Of a stretch of DNA of 16,806 nucleotides, positions 1 through 6,841 are shown piece after piece. Positions within the stretch are counted from its first letter, which is position 1, and every line of letters starts with the position of its first letter. Made by a program: the position numbers and the translations under genes. Under the pieces are notes generated by a model, which searched no databases, had not been told where the DNA came from, and saw only the letters and a list, made by a program, of their open reading frames with translations. The DNA comes from CALKKN01 sp050118555 (GTDB taxonomy: Bacteria > Pseudomonadota > Gammaproteobacteria > Xanthomonadales > SZUA-36): contig JASFKQ010000066.1 in NCBI GenBank assembly GCA_050118555.1, positions 1 to 16,806 of the forward strand, read 5' to 3'.

Positions 1-978
1 GACACCCTGGGCCGGCGCGCCCAGCGGAGGCTCGCCTTCGCAATAGACGAACGCGGTCTCGCGTATGCAGCTCCGCCCTGGCGAACGGTCGACCTCGTCA
101 ACGAGGTCGAAAGCAGAACCCTGCCAAGTCTCGAATTCGACGTCGGCCAACCTGCCGCTGCGAAAATTCAGCCGGACCAGCAGATCCCCGTCTTCACGCT
201 CTCCCTGGATGTCCCACCAGTTCGTGCCCGACCCCAGTCGCACGGGAACCTGGTTGAACTCAATCTCAATGTATGAATCCACGGGAACGAACAGACGCTC
301 GATACCCAGGTAGAGCCGCATCTGCCCTTCCGGGCCGCGGTCGGCCATGAAGTAGGCGTTGCCCACGTCGTGGGCCGCGCTGACCGCACCGTTGTAAAGA
401 ACCTCGTCGGATATGCGAACGGCATCGAGCAAAGCCGACATGTCGGTCGCCTGTCCATTTGAAATATTGTCCTGGATGAATTCGGCCCGAAGCGCGCCAT
501 ACAGGTCCACATAGTCCGGTATGCCGTTGCGCGAACCGACGCCTCCCCGGCCTACGGCGTCCTTTAGTGCACCGCCAGGCTCAAAGATCCGGGCCCAGTC
601 GGGCATGGACATCCGGTCGTCTTTCTGGGATTCTCTGGCCGCGACCGACTCGTATCCGGGCCCATCCGCACGCGATTTGGCCCTTGTGTGCCCATCAGGA
701 TTCAGCCCAGTCCGCCGCAGTGATTTTGCGACAATTGGTCTGCTGGACGATCCTGCGGCATCACCGACGACGCGTGTGGCATTGCTGATTTCCGCCCGAC
801 TTGGGTTCGTGGTTTCGCTCGGGTTTCCCTCTTGATCGCTATCCGGCACGAGACCCAGCCAGACGACCGCGACAGCCAGCACCATGGGCACCGCCATCAA
901 CATCACGGTCGCGGAATTCCGAAGAATAGCTGCCAGCTTGGGAATAGCTTTCAATCTGGTACTCACTTCCTGCTGCAT
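1..978 (-). CDS. N-terminal part of an unrecognised membrane-anchored/exported protein (runs off the left edge)
   Basis: Reading the minus strand from an ATG at 976-978 gives 326 codons without a stop up to base 1, so the gene is cut by the window edge. Residues 1-20 are basic and amphipathic. Residues about 24-45 form one hydrophobic segment (MLMAVPMVLAVAVVWLGLVP), which could be an uncleaved anchor or a signal. Residues 46-125 are polar and Ser/Arg-rich, resembling a linker. From about 130 a folded domain seems to begin, with a NGIPDYVDLYGALRAEF stretch (151-167) and a beta-rich stretch at 205-285 (GNAYFMAD, RLYLGIERLFVPVDSYIEIE, NWWDIQGE). Two cysteines, C304 and C313, could form a disulfide. 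I do not recognise the family. The composition suggests the start of a larger surface or secreted protein, which is inference. No strong ribosome binding site precedes the ATG; the frame stays open upstream, but I saw no better start. Coding is supported by the sensible protein composition against nonsense-like translations of the other frames. Confidence 0.75.
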   Translation of the reverse strand, partial: MQQEVSTRLKAIPKLAAILRNSATVMLMAVPMVLAVAVVWLGLVPDSDQEGNPSETTNPSRAEISNATRVVGDAAGSSSRPIVAKSLRRTGLNPDGHTRAKSRADGPGYESVAARESQKDDRMSMPDWARIFEPGGALKDAVGRGGVGSRNGIPDYVDLYGALRAEFIQDNISNGQATDMSALLDAVRISDEVLYNGAVSAAHDVGNAYFMADRGPEGQMRLYLGIERLFVPVDSYIEIEFNQVPVRLGSGTNWWDIQGEREDGDLLVRLNFRSGRLADVEFETWQGSAFDLVDEVDRSPGRSCIRETAFVYCEGEPPLGAPAQGV

Positions 979-1162
979 GGGCCCGTGAGCCCATCGTTTC
1001 TGGAAATGCGTCCCTGCCCCGCGGCATGCGCTATCCGTGCAGTGGCGCGCGCCGCTGGTATGTCGCCCAACGACGCTCGGCCCACCCTTTCAAACGTATC
1101 TGAGTCTCCTCGCTTCTCCTCGAGTACGGCTCTTTGAAATCCGCATCAGGCACGGCAAAGCC

Positions 1163-1180
1163 CCTTCCCTAACCGGAAGG
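1163..1180. other. Small hairpin CCTTCC/GGAAGG
   Basis: A perfect 6-bp stem, CCTTCC (1163-1168) with GGAAGG (1175-1180), closes a 6-nt loop CTAACC. It has no T-run on either side, so it is not a standard terminator. It lies 185 nt upstream of the left-edge gene and about 380 nt upstream of the cytochrome. Function unknown. Confidence 0.3.
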
Positions 1181-1484
1181 CACGTCCCTGTCCTTTGAGA
1201 CTTGATTTCCTGATCGCCCGGGGGATTGCCCTATGATCCTGGCTGGATCATTCCCGGCGGGCCTGACAACGGCCCAATCCTCCTGAGATGAGGACGTTGC
1301 CGCCTGTAGCAGATATTCCCTATGTCTAGTATAGAATACTCCTACGAAATGTCTATCCCTGGCGGAATTCAACATTCGCCAGGCGTTTGCGATCGACTGA
1401 CAAACGCCCTCAACCGAGCGGGGTGAAATTCTGAATCTCGATTGACATATGTTTGGCTCTGGGGGGCATCGCGTTGCTAACATC

Positions 1485-1510
1485 GGTTCACTGACCTTAC
1501 GCGGTGAACC
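1485..1510. promoter_or_regulatory. Inverted repeat upstream of the lipoprotein cytochrome c gene
   Basis: GGTTCAC (1485-1491) and GTGAACC (1504-1510) form a perfect 7-bp inverted repeat around a 12-nt loop. It ends 47 nt before the chosen ATG at 1558. It could be an operator or a 5'-leader hairpin. The alternative GTG start at 1504 lies inside its right arm, which is one reason to prefer the ATG. Confidence 0.35.
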
Positions 1511-1557
1511 CCGGTCGCGCCATTCTCTTCGGGACGCCGCGAAAGAAAGCGAAGCCG

Positions 1558-1971
1558 ATGACAAATCCGCCAAACCCAGCCTGTCTTTACGAATTATGCA
1601 CACGGGCACTGACTGTCCTTGCCCTTTCATTGGTTCTTACCGCATGCACCGACCACTCCGCCGAACAACCCATTGGCCACGACTCCCCCGCCTTCCGCTG
1701 CACCGTTTGCCACAGCCTGGAGAAGAACGGGCCATTTCGGGTGGCGCCCAACCTCTGGGGCATCGTCGGCGCCCCGAAAGCGCGCGACCGGTCCTGGTAC
1801 AGTTATTCTCATGCGTTGATTGAAAAAGGCGGCACCTGGACTCCGCAGGAGCTGGATGCATTCCTCTCGAATCCCGACAAATACGCACCCGGCACCACCA
1901 TGAACATCCGGGTGGGGGACCCGGAAGAACGCAAACGGATCATCGAGTTCCTCGAAACACTCAAGGACTGA
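1558..1971 (+). CDS. Lipoprotein mono-haem class I cytochrome c
   Basis: The 137-residue product is a small electron carrier predicted to be lipid-anchored on the periplasmic face of a membrane. Residues 1-30 form a lipoprotein signal: hydrophobic ALTVLALSLVL followed by the lipobox LTAC, giving an acylated Cys30. The haem site is CTVCH (C48, C51, H52), preceded by a short acidic/polar linker. The distal ligand is probably Met115 in PGTTMNI. The stretches APNLWGIVG, SYSHALIEKG-TWTPQELDAFL and NPDKYAPGTTM match the cytochrome c family of the c2/mitochondrial type. The frame is open back to a GTG at 1504, but the ATG at 1558 follows a purine-rich GAAAGAAAG and places the signal peptide correctly. 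It lies 20 nt upstream of a bacteriohemerythrin and is probably cotranscribed. Family assignment is firm; the redox partner is unknown. Confidence 0.9.
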   Translation: MTNPPNPACLYELCTRALTVLALSLVLTACTDHSAEQPIGHDSPAFRCTVCHSLEKNGPFRVAPNLWGIVGAPKARDRSWYSYSHALIEKGGTWTPQELDAFLSNPDKYAPGTTMNIRVGDPEERKRIIEFLETLKD

Positions 1972-1991
1972 CACGAAACGGACGAGCCACC

Positions 1992-2387
1992 ATGCCAGAA
2001 CATTCCCAATTACCCACCAGCCTCGCGCCGACGACAGGATCCGATGCAGTCGATGCCGAGCACGGCATCCAGCTCGGCCTGCTCGAAGCCTCGCTTACCG
2101 CCCTGTCTTCGGGCGCGGCCGACACTGCCGAGATCATCGATCAACTGCACGGCTACACCCAGGCGCACTTCCTGTCGGAGCAGCTGCTGATGCGTTTGGC
2201 CGCCCGCGGTGACTACGACGGTCACCTGGAGGACCACGAACGCTTGATGCGGGAACTGGACGAGGCGAAAGCCAAATTCGAAGGTGGCGATTCATCGGCC
2301 GCCGCCGGTCTGCTGAAGTCGCACGAAAAGCACCTGCTCGAACACATTCGCAGTTGGGACCGGTCGATCGAGATGGTGGCGTCCTGA
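1992..2387 (+). CDS. Bacteriohemerythrin (single-domain non-haem di-iron O2-binding protein)
   Basis: The 131-residue product has the full hemerythrin ligand set with the usual spacing: H24 in DAEHG, H59 and E63 (HFLSE), H78 and H82 (HLEDH), H118 and D123 (HIRSWD). Hemerythrins bind O2 reversibly at a di-iron centre inside a four-helix bundle. Bacterial single-domain forms are cytoplasmic and have been linked to O2 delivery, storage or sensing. There is no signal peptide and no fused signalling domain. The length is typical of the family. The gene follows the lipoprotein cytochrome c by 20 nt, with GGACGAG as a plausible ribosome binding site, and its stop codon lies within a palindrome. It is convergent with the hydrogenase maturation protease gene, 28 nt away. 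A role in shielding the O2-sensitive hydrogenase or in supplying O2 to a respiratory enzyme is possible but is inference. Confidence 0.93.
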   Translation: MPEHSQLPTSLAPTTGSDAVDAEHGIQLGLLEASLTALSSGAADTAEIIDQLHGYTQAHFLSEQLLMRLAARGDYDGHLEDHERLMRELDEAKAKFEGGDSSAAAGLLKSHEKHLLEHIRSWDRSIEMVAS

Positions 2388-2398
2388 CGGCCGTCAGG
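2383..2398. terminator. 16-bp perfect palindrome at the convergent junction, possible bidirectional terminator
   Basis: CCTGACGGCCGTCAGG is its own reverse complement and could fold as a 6-bp stem with a GGCC loop from either strand. It includes the stop codon of the bacteriohemerythrin gene (2385-2387) and lies 18 nt beyond the hybD stop. There is no T-run, so a classical intrinsic terminator is not assured. It may instead stabilise the 3' ends. Confidence 0.4.
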
Positions 2399-2415
2399 GC
2401 TCCAGGAACGCGTTG

Positions 2416-2916
2416 CTAGGATTTTGGGGTGAGTGGGTAGCCCAGGCTCGCCAATTCGGTGACAGCCGCCTCCACGAGCGCGTCGAGGCGCGCACCGATA
2501 CTCTCGGACAACTCCAGGGCCAGTTCCAGGGACTCGGGAACAAGTCCCAGCACGGTCACGCGCTTGGGCTGCTCCCCGCTCAGCTCCAGCGTGGCCAGCA
2601 CGTCGGATAAGCCGAGCTGGTGCGGCGTTACCCGCATGCCGAAGTAGACCGGCACCTGTTCGTCGCGCAGCGCGACGAGCGTGCCCGCCGGCGCGCCGGT
2701 CTGGACGGCGTCCAGAACGAGCAGGTGTTCCCGGCCGCTGATATCATCGAGCAATCCCATGCCGGTGGTGCCGCCGTCCAGCAGTTCGACCCCGGCGGGT
2801 ATCTCGTACCGCTTTTCCAATGCTTCGAGGGCCCGGATTCCCAGGCCCTCGTCTTCCAGAAGGATGTTGCCCATGCCCAGTACCAGGACCGGGCACGGTG
2901 TGCTTGCTTCGCTCAA
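2416..2916 (-). CDS. hybD: [NiFe]-hydrogenase maturation endopeptidase (HybD/HyaD/HupD family)
   Basis: The 166-residue cytoplasmic protease removes the C-terminal tail of the hydrogenase large subunit once nickel is inserted. Family hallmarks are all present: LGMGNILLEDEGLG (13-26), DGGTTGMGLL (47-56), LVLDAV (66-71) and the TPHQLGLSDVL block (97-107). E23, D69 and H99 align by motif with the nickel-binding Glu16, Asp62 and His93 of E. coli HybD. Length agrees with the family. The start codon is TTG at 2914-2916, overlapping the large-subunit stop as TTGA; the next ATG would cut into the conserved N-terminal motif, so TTG is the only sensible start. It is the last gene of the hydrogenase operon in this window and its natural substrate is the preceding HybC. 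Confidence 0.94.
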   Translation of the reverse strand: MSEASTPCPVLVLGMGNILLEDEGLGIRALEALEKRYEIPAGVELLDGGTTGMGLLDDISGREHLLVLDAVQTGAPAGTLVALRDEQVPVYFGMRVTPHQLGLSDVLATLELSGEQPKRVTVLGLVPESLELALELSESIGARLDALVEAAVTELASLGYPLTPKS

Positions 2917-4613
2917 AGCGCCTTGACCTTGACGATCTCCTGTTTGCGATCATCCACCATATGGATCGCGCAGGCAAGGCACGGGTCGAAGGAATGGACC
3001 GTGCGAATGACCTCGAGGGGCAGCTCCGGATCCGCAACCGGGTTGCCCATCAGTGACGCCTCGTAGGGCCCCAGTTCGTCGTCTTCGTCCCGCGGGCCGG
3101 CGTTCCAGGTCGACGGTACGACGGCCTGATAGTTGGCGATCTTGCCGTCGCGGATGACCACCCAGTGCGAGAGCGTGCCGCGCGGCGCCTCGTGGAACCC
3201 GAAGCCCCGCTGCTCGCCTTTCATGAAGGTCGGCGCATTGAAGGTCTCGTAGTCACCGCGGCCGATGTTGTCCATCAGCAACTGCCACTGGTTATGCAGC
3301 GTCTCGTGAATGACCGCGCAGCGAACGGCCCGCGCCGCGTGACGCCCGATCGTCGAGTGCAGCGCGGTCAGCGGAATCTGCGCGCCGGCGAGGCTGCTGG
3401 CCGTATTGACCACGTAATCGAGGTGGCGCTTGGTAGGCTCGTGCCCGGCCGCCGCCATGCACAGCACATTGGCCAGCGGGCCGACCTGGGCGCGCTTGCC
3501 GTTGAAGGTCGGCGCCTTGACCCAGGAGTACTTGCCGTCGTCCTGGAAGTCCGTGTATTCCGGCACCGTTTCGCCGTCGTAGGGATGCAAGGCGGCACTG
3601 CCCTCGTACCAGGCATGCTTGCTGCTCTCCGCGACGCCCTTTTCGAAGAACTCGTCCTGGTAGCTGGTGATGGGCTGGAAGGTCGACAGGTCGCCGTCCG
3701 TGATGTAACCACCCGGCAGTTCGAACTCGGTTCCGCGCGTATCCAGCGGCATCTCCGGCACGCACAGATAGTTCATGACGCCTGAACCGTAGTTGGTCCA
3801 GTCGGCGTAGAACGCGCCCACGGCCGCGACATCCGGCAGGTACACCTGGGTGATGAAATCATCCAGCTTGTCCATGTATTCCTTGATGGCCATCAGCCGT
3901 TCCAGGGTCAGCGTGGACTGGGAGTCCAGGTTGATCGGGTTCGAAACGCCGCCGACCGCCAGGTTCTGGATGTGCGGCGTCTTGCTGCCCAGGACCGAAA
4001 CGATCTGGTTCGCGATCCGCTGGTACTCGAGGGCCTGCAGATAATGGGCGACGGCCAGCAGATTGACTTCGGGGGACAGTTTCATCGCCGGGTGGCCCCA
4101 ATAGCCGTTGGCGAAAATGCCCAGCTGCCCGGATTCGACGAACTTTTTCAGCCGTTCCTTGACCGCCGTGAATTCCTGCACCGTGTTCCGCGGCCAGTCG
4201 GAGAGCGTGGACGCCAGCTTGGCCGTCGCGACGGGGTCGGCGCTGAGGGCGGATACCACGTCGACCCAGTCGAGCGCGGAAAGGTGGTAGAAGTGGACGA
4301 TATGGTCGTGCACGCCGTGGGCGCCGACGATCATGTTGCGGATGTACTGCGCGTTGAGCGGCACCTCGAGCTGCAGGGCGTTTTCCACCGCCCTGACCGA
4401 GACGATCGCGTGGACCGTGGTGCACACGCCGCAGATGCGCTGGGTGAAGACCCAGGCGTCGCGCGGGTCCCTGCCCTGCAGGATCAGCTCGATGCCACGC
4501 CACATCTGGCCTGAAGACCAAGCGTTGGTGACCTTTCCGTTGTCCACCTCGCAATCGATACGCAAGTGACCTTCGATGCGAGTTACCGGATCTACTGTGA
4601 TTCTCGTTGCCAC
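2913..4613 (-). CDS. hybC: Group 1 [NiFe]-hydrogenase large (catalytic) subunit
   Basis: The 566-residue protein carries the NiFe(CN)2CO active site that splits or forms H2. The N-terminal ligand motif is RICGVCTTVH (C61, C64, H68). The C-terminal motif is DPCLACAIH (C545, C548, H551). Residues 552-566 are a 15-residue tail expected to be removed after H551 by the protease encoded next. There is no signal peptide, as is usual for large subunits, which are exported with the Tat-bearing small subunit. The start is GTG at 4611-4613, preceded by GGGAG at 7-nt spacing; no in-frame ATG lies nearby upstream. The gene is separated from hybB by 69 nt, the only sizeable gap in the operon, and overlaps hybD by 4 nt. 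Gene order and motifs match the Hyd-2 (HybC) class, group 1c. Confidence 0.97.
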   Translation of the reverse strand: MATRITVDPVTRIEGHLRIDCEVDNGKVTNAWSSGQMWRGIELILQGRDPRDAWVFTQRICGVCTTVHAIVSVRAVENALQLEVPLNAQYIRNMIVGAHGVHDHIVHFYHLSALDWVDVVSALSADPVATAKLASTLSDWPRNTVQEFTAVKERLKKFVESGQLGIFANGYWGHPAMKLSPEVNLLAVAHYLQALEYQRIANQIVSVLGSKTPHIQNLAVGGVSNPINLDSQSTLTLERLMAIKEYMDKLDDFITQVYLPDVAAVGAFYADWTNYGSGVMNYLCVPEMPLDTRGTEFELPGGYITDGDLSTFQPITSYQDEFFEKGVAESSKHAWYEGSAALHPYDGETVPEYTDFQDDGKYSWVKAPTFNGKRAQVGPLANVLCMAAAGHEPTKRHLDYVVNTASSLAGAQIPLTALHSTIGRHAARAVRCAVIHETLHNQWQLLMDNIGRGDYETFNAPTFMKGEQRGFGFHEAPRGTLSHWVVIRDGKIANYQAVVPSTWNAGPRDEDDELGPYEASLMGNPVADPELPLEVIRTVHSFDPCLACAIHMVDDRKQEIVKVKAL

Positions 4614-4682
4614 GGAATGTCTCCCGTTAAATTAAATGATGCGCGCTTCCGGCGCCCCCCAGATAAACACACTGCCCGTACT

Positions 4683-5885
4683 CTATGCAGCTCCCTGGCC
4701 CGCCATCCCGGACGGCCGGGATGCGCGCTCGCCCCGTCCCACGGTATGTGTCCGCGGCGGCAGGATCGGGAAGCGCTTGACGATGTACAGGAATCCCGCA
4801 ACCTCGACCGACAGCAAGCCGATTGAGACCAGCAGTTCGATCGCCGACGGGAAGTACACGTAGCCGGCCGACGCATTGAAACCGACGATCAACGCATCGA
4901 AGCGCAACACCGCGCCCCCCAGCAGCAGACAGATCGCCGTCAGGAACAGCGGCCGGGCTTGCGCTCTCCACTTCGGGTGGAACAGGATGACTGCCGGTAT
5001 CAGGAACAGCGCATTCTCGATCAGGAACATCGTGGTGCGCACCGGAGTCTCGGTGAAGATCGCTCCCAACGCGCCGCGCCAGGCCAGGTCACCGAAGCGT
5101 ACGGCCATGTAGAACACCAGGATCCAGCGCAACACCTGCATCAGCCGCCGGTACAGATACAGTTCCAGGCGCCGGCCGAGCCCCATCACCGTCAGCATGC
5201 CTTCGAATACGACGATCGCGAAACCGATCACGATGGCCGACATGAGAAACAGGAAGCCGATCCAGGGGGTTTGCCACAGCGGCGATATCTTGGTCCCCGC
5301 CGCTATGACCAGGCTGCCCAGACCCGACTGGTGCATGGTCGGCAGCACGATGCCCAGCGGGATGATCACGTAGAGCGCCTTGAAGAACGCACGCTCGAGT
5401 TTCGGCTTGTTGAGCTTCTCCAGGGCCGGGGGCACCAGCTCGATCCAGAGGACCAGCGTGTATAGCAACATGCAGATGGCCACCTCGAACATCACCGAGT
5501 TCAGGTTGATGTTCCAGGGGAACGCGATCTGGTAGAAATTCCACCAACGCCCCAGGTCGACCCAGGCCGCCAGGTTCGCCAGGGTGTAGGCGAAGGTGCT
5601 GGCCAGCAGTGCGGGACGGATCAGGGTATGGAACTCGCCCTTGTTCATCACGTAGATCACCACCGCCAGCACGTATCCGCCGCAGCCAAGCGCCGCCGTC
5701 ATGTGGATATCCAGCACGACCCACAGCCCCCACGGATAACCGTTGTTCAGATTGGTGGCTTCTCCCAGACCATAGACGAAACGGAACAGGATCAAGCCGA
5801 CCGCCATCAATGTCAGCAACAGGAAAAACACGAATGGCCGGGTCGCAACCGGGCCGCCCATCGGGGCCGTTTTCGCCAGTTTCAT
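4683..5885 (-). CDS. hybB: Hydrogenase integral membrane subunit HybB (NrfD/PsrC family)
   Basis: The 400-residue protein is predicted to cross the inner membrane about ten times (roughly 17-39, 53-80, 90-110, 127-150, 169-190, 208-230, 250-266, 284-303, 311-328, 346-370). NrfD/PsrC-type subunits bind quinone and connect a periplasmic Fe-S protein to the quinone pool. In E. coli hydrogenase-2, HybB with HybA does this and permits proton-motive-force-linked reversal. The first segments carry LNNGYPWGLWVVLDIHMTAA, a typical sequence of this family. The length is close to that of E. coli HybB. The C-terminus after about 372 is a Pro/Arg/Gly-rich tail. The start overlaps the hybA stop by 4 nt (ATGA), implying translational coupling. 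Confidence 0.94.
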   Translation of the reverse strand: MKLAKTAPMGGPVATRPFVFFLLLTLMAVGLILFRFVYGLGEATNLNNGYPWGLWVVLDIHMTAALGCGGYVLAVVIYVMNKGEFHTLIRPALLASTFAYTLANLAAWVDLGRWWNFYQIAFPWNINLNSVMFEVAICMLLYTLVLWIELVPPALEKLNKPKLERAFFKALYVIIPLGIVLPTMHQSGLGSLVIAAGTKISPLWQTPWIGFLFLMSAIVIGFAIVVFEGMLTVMGLGRRLELYLYRRLMQVLRWILVFYMAVRFGDLAWRGALGAIFTETPVRTTMFLIENALFLIPAVILFHPKWRAQARPLFLTAICLLLGGAVLRFDALIVGFNASAGYVYFPSAIELLVSIGLLSVEVAGFLYIVKRFPILPPRTHTVGRGERASRPSGMAGQGAA

Positions 5886-6838
5886 TTGTCTTTGTCCTTG
5901 CCAATGTTGCGCCGCGTGACCAGCATCAGCCCACCGAGCAGCGCCAGCGGCGCGATCATGCCCTTGTAGACCGTGTGCTGAATGGTCTCCGACACGCTTG
6001 CGAACGAGCGCTCCGGCAGGTGCGGCAGGTCCAGCTTGCCAAACGGCACGCCGGCCAGGACCAGCACCTGGGTTCCGCCGCCCTGGGTCTCACCGTAGAC
6101 CTGGGGAATGTAGTGCGGTACCGTCTTCTCGTGCCGGTCGGCATCATCCAGCGTGTTGCGCGGGTAGTCGTACTTGCTACCCGGCTCCAGCGACAACCTG
6201 CGCTTCGCCTCCGCCAGCATTTCCTCGCGCGTGCCGAACAGCGAGGCGCCGGTCGGGCAGTGCTCGACGCAGGCAGGTAGCTTGCCTTCCACCAGTCGGT
6301 GGTTGCAGAACTGGCACTTGTGGATCTGCCCAAAGGCCTCGTCGAAGTCCCACTTGGGAATGTTGTACGGGCAGGCCCAGACGCAGTATCGACAACCGAT
6401 GCAGGCCTCCGGATGGTGCGTTACCACGCCGGTTTCCGGATCCTTGCGCATCGCCGTGACCGGGCATACCGAAATGCAGCCGGGGTCGACGCAATGCATG
6501 CAGTGCCGCTTGACGAACGAGTAGCCGTCCGTTTCCTGGTCCTTGTGGTCCGCGGTGCCGTTACGGTACAGCTTGATGATGTTCAGGGTCTTGCCGGACG
6601 TGTCGACCGGCATGTCCCAGATCGGCGATTGGTCCGCGTGCTCCACCGGCATGTCGTTGGCCTGTTTGCAAGCCACCATGCAGGCCTTGCACCCGATGCA
6701 CAGTGTCGCGTCGTACAGCATACCGACCGCCTTCGGCGGCACTTCGAGGTTGGAGCGTGCATCGGCGGGCGCCGGCAGCGCCGCCGCAGCACTGCCCGCC
6801 ACAGCCGCTTTCAGAAAATCCCGTCTCTTGATGCTCAT
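5882..6838 (-). CDS. hybA: Periplasmic four-cluster ferredoxin subunit HybA of hydrogenase-2 type
   Basis: The 318-residue protein relays electrons from the hydrogenase small subunit to HybB. It begins with a twin-arginine signal (KRRDFLK, residues 4-10, followed by an Ala-rich core ending near PADA). Sixteen cysteines form four [4Fe-4S] sites in the usual arrangement: C47/50/53/57, C113/116/121/125, C146/149/152/156 and C175/178/190/194. A hydrophobic segment near the end (about 289-306, APLALLGGLMLV) followed by RR and a lysine-rich tail is likely to anchor it in the membrane, as in E. coli HybA. It starts 3 nt after the hybO stop and overlaps hybB by 4 nt, so the three are clearly one operon. 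No cluster cysteine is missing. Confidence 0.95.
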   Translation of the reverse strand: MSIKRRDFLKAAVAGSAAAALPAPADARSNLEVPPKAVGMLYDATLCIGCKACMVACKQANDMPVEHADQSPIWDMPVDTSGKTLNIIKLYRNGTADHKDQETDGYSFVKRHCMHCVDPGCISVCPVTAMRKDPETGVVTHHPEACIGCRYCVWACPYNIPKWDFDEAFGQIHKCQFCNHRLVEGKLPACVEHCPTGASLFGTREEMLAEAKRRLSLEPGSKYDYPRNTLDDADRHEKTVPHYIPQVYGETQGGGTQVLVLAGVPFGKLDLPHLPERSFASVSETIQHTVYKGMIAPLALLGGLMLVTRRNIGKDKDK

Positions 6839-6841
6839 GCG

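Larger units (their letters stand above)
979..1557. other. Non-coding interval between divergent genes
   Basis: This 579-nt stretch separates the minus-strand gene ending its 5' side at 978 from the plus-strand cytochrome at 1558. The short open frames on both strands here have no recognisable protein character. It is more AT-rich around 1310-1450 than the flanking genes, as expected for control DNA. It contains a hairpin at 1163-1180, a small perfect inverted repeat at 1328-1340 (AGTAT-AGA-ATACT), a TTGACA hexamer at 1442-1447 without a convincing -10 box at 16-18 nt, and an inverted repeat at 1485-1510. No tRNA or other RNA gene was recognised. Confidence 0.6.

Noticed and set aside
1128..1195. 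Resemblance to a c-di-GMP-I (GEMM) riboswitch: CACGGCAAAGCC followed by CCCTAACC
   Set aside because: Only one arm looks similar. The GGCAAACC arm and the tetraloop-receptor GGGTT part were not found, and no coding start follows at a suitable distance. A covariance-model scan would decide.
1442..1470. TTGACA as a sigma-70 -35 box for the cytochrome/hemerythrin pair
   Set aside because: No acceptable -10 hexamer lies 15-19 nt downstream.
1169..1630. Minus-strand open frame of 153 codons
   Set aside because: It runs antisense into the cytochrome c gene, has no recognisable features and no good start context.
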